Below, one piece after another: positions 21,499-31,440 of a stretch of 51,768 bases of DNA. Position 1 is the first letter of the stretch, and each line of letters begins with the position of its first letter. This DNA is from Gnetum montanum (Eukaryota; Streptophyta; Gnetopsida; Gnetales; Gnetaceae), in assembly GCA_015680685.1 (NCBI GenBank), contig MNCI01027017.1, positions 374,264 through 426,031 of the forward strand, written 5' to 3'. Under the pieces are notes generated by a model. The model had not been told where the DNA came from. It ran no database searches and saw only the letters and a program-made list of their open reading frames with translations. Position numbers and translations under genes: made by a program.

Positions 21499-24274
21499 TT
21501 AGATCACAGGTTGTTGAGAGAGTATGGAGCTCAAATTGAATTGGAAGTGTTGAAGTTTCTCGTACACTAAGTCATAGGGAGAATATCCAATATGAAGTTT
21601 CCACGTTAAATGATAAGCCCAGAGAGTATTGTTAAGTTTTGTATTCCAATCCTTCCTATATTCGCTAATGGTTCGCGTTAGTATTTTTGTAATCTCTTGG
21701 TTGGTTACCTCTGCTTGACCGTTAGCTTGGGGGTGGTAAGGTGTTGTTAATTTATGTTCTACCCCCAAGCATTGCATTAATTTTCTAAATTTGGCACCTG
21801 TGAAATGAGTTTCATTATTAGAAATTAGTGAACATGGCACCCCAAACCTATTCACGATATTTTGTTATATAAATTTGGCAACAGTGGATGATGTACAATC
21901 AGTAACAATTGCTGCTTCTGCCCATTTTGTATAGTAGTAAACTACTATTATAATATACACTTTCCTATTAGACATGGATGTGATGGGACCCATGAAGTCA
22001 ACACCCCATATGTCAAAAGGTTTTAGTGATTGAATCCACTATTGAGGACCTTCCATGTGAGCGTTCATCCCCCTTTCATGTTGACAACATTCACAAGACT
22101 TGACAAATTAGTGGGCATACCTAAAGATTGTGGGCCAATAGTATCCTACCATCAAGATTTGTATGGCTATGCATCTCCCTACATAGTGGCCTTCGCAATG
22201 CCTTTCATGAGCATCATGGAGAACACGCAATTGATCTTCACCAGGGACACACCAACAAATCAGGCCATTAACACACACCCTATAAAGGTATCCATTAATT
22301 TTCATGAAGTATTTAGCCCAATGAAGAAATTGTTATTTCTTCCTAAAATCCAAGTCTATTGGCATCTCTTGAGTGAGAAGATATGTCAGGATGCCATTAT
22401 ACCATGTTTCTTTTTTAGGAATTTGTTTATTTATTGCTCCAGTAAAGAGGAGTTCATTTGAAAATTGATCAGAGAGTGGGCTCTCCTCCTCTTTGTTATA
22501 CCATCTTAAGCAAGAAAGGTGGTTAGCAACCACATTCTCAGTCCCTTTTCAATCTACCATAGTGAGATCAAATTCTTGCAAGATCACAAGGCACCATATG
22601 ACACGAGGGCTCATCGTTAGCTTATTCATGAGGAAGTGGATTACATTATGGTCTGTACGCACAAACACTTTGTAACCTAGCACATAGTACCTAAAATTTT
22701 CTAGTGCGTACACCACTACCATTAATTCTTTCTCCGTGGTGGTGTAATTTAACTATGCCCCCACAATGCTTCTACTCACTCAGTGGATATAATATGGATG
22801 TTTCATATCGTCCATCTACATGAGCATAGCTCCCAAAGCATATTTAGATGCATCTATCATGATATGGAATGGTTTGGACCAATTTGGTGCTCATAGGATT
22901 GGTGTTTTTACAAGTTTTTATTTTAATTGTTGGAATGCATGTTCACATTCCATGGTCTAGATGAAAGGTGCATCTTTCTTTGTAAGCTCTACCAACAACT
23001 TTGCAATCTTAGAGAAATTCTCAATAAAGCATTGGTAGTAATCAATGTGTCCAATGGATGACCGAACATCTTTAATGGTCTCTATTTGGTATGTTATTCC
23101 TTGAATGACCCTTATCTTTTGGATCTACCTCAATCCTTTTCTACAAAATTCAGTGCCCTAGCACAATGCCTTCTTGGACCATGAAATGGCTCTTTTTCTA
23201 GTTTACCTTTAGGTTTGTCTCTACACATCTCTTCAACACTTGTTCAAGTTGGTCTAAGGCTTGCTCAACGGTAGCTCCATAGGTGGAGAAGTCATCCATA
23301 AAGACTTCAACACCACTACCAATTTGCTATTAAAAGATACTAAGGACCAAGTGTTGAAATGTTGCAGGGGCATTGCAAAAACCAAATGGTATCTTATAAT
23401 ATGCAAAAGTCCCCCAGAGACTCATGAATATTGTCTTAGCTTGATCTTCGGGTGTAATTTGGATTTGGTTATTGCACTATAACTATCCAAGAAACTATAC
23501 TAACAATGCCTGGATATGGTATCTAACACTTGATCTACAAATGGCAAAGGAAAATGATCTTTAAATGTTGTCATAGTTGATAGCCTAAAGTCGATGTAAC
23601 CCACCATTTGCCATCCTTCTTTAGTACAATTATGAGTGGGCTAACCCACTCACTATCCATGATTGAATAGATGAACCCCACCTTGAGGAGTTGCTCTATC
23701 TCCTCCTTAATGATTTGCTTCAATTTGGGGTTTAGTCACCTCTGCGGTTGCCTTCTAAGCTTCATGGCTGGGTTAGTGTAGATGTGATGCTGGCATATCC
23801 TTGGATCGATTCTTGTTAGCTCTAGATATAACCAAGTAAAGGCTATTGACCATTTATTCATCACTTTTAACAACTTTTCTTTTTTTTAGGAGCAAGTTTG
23901 GCATTAATAATGATCAATTTACCATTCTTTAAAAATGCATACTCCATACCGGCCAATAAATTTTTAAGCTCTAAGGGCTCCTACTTGAAGTGATCAAGGA
24001 TATTCAACTCTCCCTAATAGGTATCATCATCTCCATTAAAGAGTTGGGAATGAACTTGTTCAATTTTGTCCACGCCTTCAACATATGCACATGTTAGGCT
24101 CTCAGTTGGTTCCATGCGTATTGTGTTGCTATCTGAATCAGCTATCAACCACTGGGTGCCCTCCTACTTTGTGGCTACTGCATACAGACACCTTTAAATG
24201 CTAATTTCCTATGCACACTATTTACATGCCTTAATATATGTGCTCTTGATGGACCAAATTTTTTGCATGCAATT
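21499..24274 (-). pseudogene. pol: Element C pol: RT, RNase H and integrase, broken
   Basis: Minus-strand RT lies at about 23830-22850 with FMDD antisense at about 23290-23301. RNase H lies at about 22830-22460 and ends in VANHLSCLRW. The integrase zinc-finger region is around 22305-22108 (DAHERHCEGHYVGRCIA), and the catalytic core and C-terminal part reach 21499. The core reads WGxDFMGP, then ISNNETHF, then HPQANGQAEVTN. The second catalytic Asp, usually ISDNGTHF, is Asn here and also in element E. Frameshifts and stops make it inactive. Its upstream continuation (protease, gag) lies right of element D, from 31441. Confidence 0.8.
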
Positions 24275-25143
24275 TGATGAGTGGCGAGGTATCCCAACAC
24301 TCAACCATACGAATACGAGTGTTACATGCGCAATCCGGTCAAATTCCATAGACTAAGTGCCTACATGCCTCATGGAACACTTAGGGTTAATCATTCGTTG
24401 TCTTCCCATACTTACTTGTAGTTGTCACGATATATGGTTAAGTAAGTCTGAGGTATATGATTTTTATGTCTTTTTATGTTTTATCTCCTATGCTAATAAG
24501 TTAAAGGGTGAAGAGACTAATTGGATAACTCTAACTAACTAACTAAGCATTAATTAACCTGGTGTCAGCATCCGTTCCCACTTACCGTTCACACCTTGAA
24601 CCGATGCAACCTTGGTTACCAAACGCTAATCATTGTTGGGATAACCAAGCGTAACGCACGTGCTCGAAGTGATCATGCTAAGGCACTTAACTAGGAGAGA
24701 AGGGTTGAGAGAGAATTAATAAACTAATAAAGCATTTAAATGACAAATAATAAATAACAATAAGTAAAATCCTAATTATCCTATTCCATGCACTGCAAGG
24801 TTTATCCAAGAAGCTCATCTTTATTGCCATACACAATCTTGTGTTCAAGTACAATGTCTACTCAAATAAAGATCTGTTCACTCTAGAGTTCCTACTACGG
24901 GCACATGGAAATTAATCTATCTCTGGAGTGGAAAAATTTCCAGAGTTTCCCTACAATCTAGGCCTTGAATGGGAAACAAAGGAGAGCTGTCTCTTATTTA
25001 TAGATATGATGGCGCATCGCGATATCGCGTACGCGATATCGCGTACGCGATATCGCAGGGGAAGACACGATATCGTGTATGCGATATTGCGAGGGATACG
25101 ATATCACACGATATCGGGGCCCATGCGATATTGCGTCCCATCA
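24275..25143 (-). repeat. 3' LTR of element D (869 bp)
   Basis: The plus strand runs from TGATGAG to CCATCA. The TATA box (antisense TATTTATA) is at 24996-25003. A dense array of GCGATATCGC copies lies at 25015-25143, including a perfect 18-bp palindrome GTACGCGATATCGCGTAC. Confidence 0.92.
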
Positions 25144-25155
25144 TACCCCCATGAC
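25144..25155 (-). other. Polypurine tract of element D
   Basis: Antisense GTCATGGGGGTA directly abuts the LTR start TGATGGG. Confidence 0.8.
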
Positions 25156-25318
25156 TAAGTGAAAACTCGTCCTTGAGTTCCTTACAATAATATCGGGAAG
25201 GTATGGAATTATTAACTCAAATGGAACTAATGGGATGACATGTGAACGGATCATCATTACAAGACACAACAAAACTAGTGTTCATGACAACAAGGGTGAA
25301 CACCTTATTACATTGACA

Positions 25319-25486
25319 TCAGGCCTCATTTGGTAGCTGAGAAAGAGAGAGAGAAAGAAGTGTTGCAGCTGCCAATGCCAAGATGCGCCTTTCATTGTCC
25401 ATCTGTAAGTGCATCATCGATCTCATTCCTTGCAAGGCTACTTCAACACTGATCCATTCCAAGTGCTCCCTCTAAATCCAATCCAT
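25319..25486 (-). pseudogene. Short remnant in the 3' ORF position of element D
   Basis: A frame of about 56 codons starts at ATGGAT (25486) and stops at 25321-25319. It has one early TAG and a moderately hydrophobic stretch (ILALAAATLLSLSLS). It lies just downstream of the conserved CAG/ATGG (ATG at 25503) where B and C start their long 3' ORF. It is probably what is left after deletion of that ORF. I see no clear homology to the ends of the B or C proteins. Confidence 0.35.
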
Positions 25487-25685
25487 TATTGCATGATTGC
25501 CATCTGCACACACAACACAGTCTTATATTAGCAAGGGTGATTGAATCATCATGTAACTGATACCTTGCCTCAGTGAAAGGTCAATTGGCTAGGTTGTGGT
25601 ATGGATAATTGCGAATCTGGAGATGTATTAATGATAACTACTGAAGGTGTAGGGGCTAGGAGAAAATCAAAAAAATTGGGCCCCA

Positions 25686-25699
25686 TACCCCCATGACTA
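25686..25699 (-). other. Second polypurine-tract-like site of element D
   Basis: Antisense TAGTCATGGGGGTA repeats the 3' PPT (25144-25155) almost exactly, 540 bases upstream of it. It is followed by ATGGGGCCC and a T-rich leader comparable to that after the internal promoters of B and C, as though the U3-like block between had been deleted. Confidence 0.5.
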
Positions 25700-27120
25700 A
25701 TCGCGAACCTCTGGTAGCGAGAGAATGGAAAAGGAAAAGGAATAAGAAAGAGGAAGAAAAGGAGACAACGGTAACATCGATAAAGTGGATGTCAAGATGA
25801 AAATGAACAAAATAAAATGGATTGCAAAAATGTTAAAGAAACGAATTTAACAGATGCATCAAATAGAAATGCAAGTGGGTCCTCCCCAAAGCAGGCTCAT
25901 GCCCTTTAATGCCCTAACAAACCCACATTCAAAGAGTCCATAGGCTCTGGAAATGTCTTTTGGAACAAGAGTTAAAGACTTAACCATAAGAATTTACCAA
26001 AAAGAAAACAATGCATATACCAAAATATACACTAATGATACAACCGGCAATAAAGTGAACAATGGAGAGAAGGATGGAGAGAAGAGAATGGAATGGAATC
26101 CCAAGAACAAGGTGGTGTACATCCCCTTGTGGATTTCGTGACTAATGTGACTTGGCAAATCTCATTCCAAATCTGCCCTCAAACCAACCACATCCAGTGA
26201 CTTCACATCAATGCACTTGGCCAATCCATCCCCTTGAATAACAAGAATGCCTCCCCCAAGAGCCACCACCATTCCAATGAAACGAATGAGGAGAGAATGG
26301 GAACGGGCCTTAGTTAGAGGGAACAATTTTATTTTGATTCCATAACTAGTGCTTGTAGCTCAAGGGATTATTTTTGTCTAAGGGGTGTGCTTTGAATTCT
26401 CACTTTTCTTTTCTTGTCTTCTTTTTTTTTTCTTTTTTTTTGTTTTATGTTTTTATGCGTGAGAACCACACCATGCAAAGACTTCTTATTTTTATAATTG
26501 GTTGACATTGGAATGATAAGAAAACTCAGGAAGAAAAAATCCAAGCACCCAAGAGAATGGTCGACACAAATGCATCAAGTTCCCTTGAAGTCATACCCTT
26601 TTTAAACCCTGAGTCCTTCCTTAGTTTGAGAAGTACCCAGTCACCGATTCGTTAGAGTTCTTATTAAGAAAGGGACTATACATTTCCAAGCCAAGAGAGA
26701 CCATAGACTTTGGTGGATATATGGATGAAGTGGACTCATTGCCTGTCACATCAAAAGAACATACCTTAGTATCAACAACATAACTTAAAGGTAAAAACCA
26801 AACATTAGCAATCAATTAGAAAACAGTTCATACCATTGTGAAGAACACTTATTGGGTGACAAACTTACAAGGTGGATAACACACACACACAAACACACAC
26901 ACAAAATGAAAAAGTATAATGATGTTGTAAAAAAAAAACAAGAAAAGTTAAAGAAATTTGTAAAACAAAAAATGTGTAAAAAAAATGTGTAAGAAAAAAA
27001 AGTGTAAAACAAAAACTTGTAAAACAAAAATGTGTAAAACAAAAACGTGTAAAATAAAAACTAAAAAGAACTGAGGGCCTCCAATGATTAGCATAGGTGG
27101 CCATCTCCCCCATGATTTAA
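25700..27120 (-). other. Post-integrase spacer of element D
   Basis: Non-coding. It contains the shared GGGTCCTCCCCAAAGCAGGCTCATGCCC block near 25868, GGGCCTTAGTTAGAGGGAAC near 26305, the hairpin at 26384-26472, a (CA)n tract at 26879-26904 and an array of TGTAAAACAAAAA-type units (26940-27060). ORFs here are translations of this simple sequence. Confidence 0.6.
26384..26472 (-). other. Conserved hairpin in the element D spacer
   Basis: GGTGTG and CACACC form the outer pairing, and TTCTCAC and GTGAGAA the inner 7-bp pairing, with a long T-rich loop between. Compare the hairpins of C at 20291-20337 and E at 51178-51249. Confidence 0.5.
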
Positions 27121-30100
27121 TTACAAGGGAGAGATCTGAAATAATGAATGTCTATTTGAATTTCGTAAAAGTGCCCAACTTCTCCTCATTGATGTTCTTA
27201 GATTAAGGGGTGGAAGTTGGCAACGCTCAGATTCCAATGTATCTATGCTTTCATTGTTGGCATGAGTTGTTTCCTCAATTCGTTCCATGCATATTGGGTT
27301 GCTCTTTCGTTTAGCTGTCAACCACGGGGTGTCCACTACTTGTGTGGTTGCTACATACAGGCACCTTTGAATTTGTGTTTCTTGGGCACACCGATTACAT
27401 GGAAGAGATGCTAAACATTCTTCCATGTCATCACCCTCTGAATCACTGTATGTGATGCACGGAACTTTCTTCTTCTCGATCTTTCCATAAATTTTTATCT
27501 TAGATATCTCCAAGGAAAGATCGCAAATCCTTAGGTACACATGTATCGTACTTAGCCATGGCCTTCCCATTATAATTGGGAAGCCCCCATTGTCACTGTT
27601 AACTTCTATCACCATGAAGTCAGTTGGGTATGACCACCCACACACAGTGGTAACGATGTCCTCCACCAATCCCAAGGGAATGGTGATGGACTGGTCAGCC
27701 AGCTCTAGTTGAATGTTACTCTTCTTAAGTTGGGGTAGGTTCCAAGCTTGATACATTTCTTGTGAAATTAAGTTGACTCCGGAACCTGAGTCAAGAAGAG
27801 CCTTATGTGGTTCGTTCCTGGTGACTTGTAAATAGAGTAAGGGGCTTTCAGGATCAGAGAGTTTCCTGGGAAGGTGGCCTACCTTGATCCAGTTAGTTAC
27901 AGTATGTGTTAACATAACCGTATGCATACAAATTTGTTGTTGGACTGAAGGGTGCCCCAAATTCTTGGATGGTGGAGGAGTGTACATAGACTCAACCACT
28001 TGTTGTTGTGAGAGCTTGTCTAGGCTTTTGGTTCTGAAGAAAGGTCTTCTCTTTTTACGGTTGTCAAAACCAGCAGTGGGTTGAATGTTTACAACTCTCA
28101 CAGCATTACATTGCTATGGTTGAGTGGGGAGTTCCCCTTGCATTGTTGGAGCAGGAAGTATGGGAACTACAAGTGGAAGAGGTGTGGATGGAGTTGGAGG
28201 ATGGTAGGTATGTGGGGTGCCTCCCGGAGGAGAAGGCGTCCTCCTAAAGTACTCCCAAACTTGGTAGTGACATTGGGGAGTTGTGTGACCCATAGAGTCA
28301 CTTGGAGAAATCGACTACTTCACATAATATCCATATGGATTTGGCTGCTGGTAAGGGTACTGTTGTTTCGACGATGGCATCCCCCATGACTATGGGTGTT
28401 GCCACTGCTAATGTTGTCCGATGGGTTGCGGTGGAGTTCCACTTGGATAGTACGTTAACGGTTGGTGGAACTACCTTGGGTTACCTTGAGGATAAGGTAA
28501 CCTTCAGGGTGTTTGTCGTTTGTTGAGTCTTGGGTTAAATGCATACACCCTCGACCCTTGTAGATGTGAGATGATTGGACAACATCCCTTAGGATGGTCA
28601 TATTGGCAGATCTCACATCCACTGTCATTGTCTATGTCTGAGTCCAAAACCTCATCGGAGATAGTAATTTTCCCCTTACCCTTGTTATGTGCAGGGCCTG
28701 AATCTCGCCTCTTTTTATTATCTTTGTCACTACTTCGTTCCTCCTTAGACTCTTCTATGATTTTCAAGATAGTTTTAAGTCTGGAGTTTAAGGAATCCTA
28801 CAATTGATCCACCTTAGCCGATACTTCTGTTGTTAGCTTTTGAATCAGCAAGGTTTTTCTGTTCACCAACTCTTCGAGTGATGACTCATCCTCCTCATCA
28901 CAAAATCTCACTCCCTTCTTTTGAAGGGAGGGATCGCGGTTGTATCCTTCTGCACTCTCTCTTTTTCATAGTTCACCTTCTTCTTTGGCTACTTGCTCCA
29001 ACAGGTGATGAATTTCATGGGCTCTAAGTTTTGATAGTCTCCCTTGGGCATAAGTCCCAAGGGTTCTCCTAGTCTCATGCCTTAGCCCATCTATGATGTG
29101 GCGAAGTTGGTCCCGTTGTGCGTAACCATGGCCCAAGCAACGATGTAACAATGCGTAGTAGCGGCCCATGGAAGCATCCAAGGGTTCATGATTACCTTGC
29201 TTCCATCCTTGGATCTACTTATGCAAGTTAGACACTCTAGAGTACATTTGATATTTATCGTTGAAGAGTTCTAACATCGTACTCCACCTCCTAATGGTCT
29301 CTAGCTCTAAGGACCGATACCAACTCTTTGCTTCCTTAATGAGTGTCCTGGGAAACAACTTGAGTTTCTGCCACTTGTTCTCTATGTTTTGCAAGGTGCA
29401 GGCATTGTGGAATGCCTGTAAATGATGTTGCGGATCAGCGTTGCATCCCCCTTCGAAGCGTGGGATGTTATTCATGTCTAAGTGCTTGATCCGACTATCT
29501 CTTTGATGCCTTGTTGGTATTCTTACAGCCTCCATTATATTGAGCATACTTCGGGGGGCAAGTAGGGGCTCATCATGATCATCTCTTTCATGATGCCTGT
29601 GATGTCTTCGTTGTTCCCTACTTTTCCTTCGTTCATGCCCTTATCCTCTCTCTCGACTCTCTCATCAAGGTCTCTCGTTTTTCCTACCTCTATCCTCACC
29701 GTAATGCTCATGATGGCTGCGCTCAGATGTGGAAGGAGAGGGTGAATGGTGTGATGAAGGGAAAGAATAAGGATAACCATCGCTATGATGATGCTTCTTG
29801 CCTTCTCCTCTGCTGCTATGGCCTCAATCGTGATGACGATCTAAGTGCCCATTCTTGTCATGTGTTGTTGTTCCCTCTATGAACAGTTGCCATTCATGGG
29901 GATCAGAACCAATGTTATGTATCATGGAGCGTAAGTTCTGATACCCCACCTCCTCACCATCGTTAGGAGGGGGAACATCATTTGATAGAGAACCCGTTAT
30001 AATGGGTTCACCATCTCTGATTTCACTCAAGACGTGCAGGACCCCTTTGCCCTTCAATAGTGTATGATGGCTTTCCTTCTGTGAGTCCCTCATATGTTGC

Positions 30101-30432
30101 ACTATTGTGGGATGATAATCCCTTGTATCAAAATCTCCTGCAACGTATTCAACGTATAGTTCTGTCATGCCAATTTGTGCAAAAGCACGGAGGAGCATGT
30201 TTGGGACTGATCGATCTGGAGGTAACACTATGTTACCTTGCAAATATCTCCATCACAACTATTCGTCTTAATGGAGGATAAAGGTAAAGTCTAGTATGTA
30301 CTCATCGGGATGAGTATATACCACTCAGTATTGTTGAGGAGTTGGCAGATTTTGGTTATGTGTTTTTGATTGCCGACTGTTTCGTGTATTATCCCTAGGC
30401 AGTGAATTGCTTTTGTTCGAAGAAGAAGACAT
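27121..30432 (-). pseudogene. gag: Element D gag-protease, one frame with stops
   Basis: From ATG (30432) to the deletion junction near 27150 all segments lie in one frame, interrupted only by stops. Gag features are the QGNIVLPPDRS segment, the core MNNIPRFEGG...FHNACTLQNIENKWQKLKLFPRTL, the region YYALLHRCLGHGYAQ, a zinc-knuckle-like CEICxxxHPKGCC and a Pro/Gln-rich stretch. The protease (about 27900-27500) has an intact D-S-G loop: ALLDSGSGVNLIS. In-frame TAGs at 29217-29215, 28800-28798 and 28392-28390 are shared with element E. The frame ends shortly after LESERCQLP, where pol is deleted. Confidence 0.85.
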
Positions 30433-30556
30433 TGTTATTTTATTCAATGTGTTTTTTAACCATTAGATAAATTTATTTTAATTAACCCTAAGGTTCATTT
30501 AAGCTCCCAACGATGTGAGTGATCTCCTATGTTCTACATAGTGCACAAACACTTAG

Positions 30557-30574
30557 TCCCCAGCAACGGCGCCA
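30557..30574 (-). other. Primer-binding site of element D (tRNA-Asp)
   Basis: Antisense TGGCGCCGTTGCTGGGGA is the complement of the 3' end of plant tRNA-Asp with one mismatch. It is one base inside the 5' LTR. Confidence 0.85.
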
Positions 30575-30575
30575 A

Positions 30576-31440
30576 CGATGAGTGGCGAGGTATCCCAACA
30601 CTCAACCATACGAATATGAGCGTTACATGTGCGATCTGGTCGAATTACGTAGACTAAGTGCCTACAAGCCTTATGGAACACTTAGGGTTAATCATTCGTT
30701 GTCTTCCCAGACTTACTTGTAGTTGTCACGGTGTATGGTTAAGTAAGTCTGAGGTATATGATTTTTATGTCTTTTTATGTTTTATCTCCTATGCTAATGA
30801 GTTGAAGGGTGAAGAGACTAATTGGCTAACTCTAACTAACTAACTAAGCATTAATTAACCTAATGTCAGCATCCATTCCCACTTACCGTTCACACCTTGA
30901 ACCAATGCAACCTTGATTACCAAACGCTAATCGTTGCTGGGATCACTAAGCGTAACGCACGTGCTCAAAGTGGTCGTACTGAGGCACTTAACTAGGAGAG
31001 AAGGGTTGAGAGAGAATTAATAAACTAATAAAGCATTTAAATGACAAATAATAAATAACAATAAGTAAAATCCTAATTAGCCTATTCCATGCACTGCAAG
31101 GTTTATCCAAGAAGCTCGTCTTTATTGCCGTACACAAACTTGTGTTCAGTAATAATGTTTGCTCAAATAAAGATCCATTCACTCTAGAGTTCCTACTGTG
31201 GGCACATGGAAATTAATCTATCTCTAGAGTGGAAAAACTACCAGAGTTTCCCTACGGTCTAGGCCTCGAATGGGAAACAAGGGAGAGTCGTCTCTTATTT
31301 ATAGATATGACGGCACACCGTGATATCGCGTACGTGATATTGTAGGGGAAGACGCAATATCGTGAGGGATGTGATATCGCGAGGGATGCGATATCGCGAT
31401 GTACGCAATATCGCGGCCTATGCGATACCACATCCCATCA
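30576..31440 (-). repeat. 5' LTR of element D (865 bp)
   Basis: The LTR matches 24275-25143. Its inner end reads CGATGAG, where other copies have TGATGAG. The TATA box (antisense TATTTATA) is at 31296-31303, and degenerate GATATCGCG motifs lie at 31320-31435. Confidence 0.92.

Larger units (their letters stand above)
24275..31440 (-). mobile_element. Element D: gypsy element lacking RT, RNase H and integrase
   Basis: The 7166-bp element has two LTRs (24275-25143 and 30576-31440), PBS, PPT and perfect 5-bp target duplications CAATT (24270-24274 and 31441-31445). It sits in the protease-RT linker of element C, same orientation. Gag and protease are present in one frame (30432 down to 27121). 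Then, where E has 2.9 kb of RT-RNase H-integrase (about 47645-50510), D jumps to the post-integrase spacer. In a by-eye count over about the first 430 bases the LTRs differ at about 30 sites, some 25 of them transitions. Confidence 0.93.

Noticed and set aside
25015-25143. Regularly spaced palindromic repeats, reminiscent of CRISPR or iterons
   Set aside because: The repeats are about 10 bp and variable, lie inside both LTRs of an element, and the genome is eukaryotic. They are U3 promoter motifs.
25319-25486. Small membrane protein gene in element D
   Set aside because: Only about 56 codons with an early stop and a weakly hydrophobic stretch; better seen as remnant of the deleted 3' ORF region.
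26812-27113. Minus-strand ORFs made of YTFLF/FCFTHFC repeats
   Set aside because: Direct translation of the TGTAAAACAAAAA-type simple repeat in the spacer of D.
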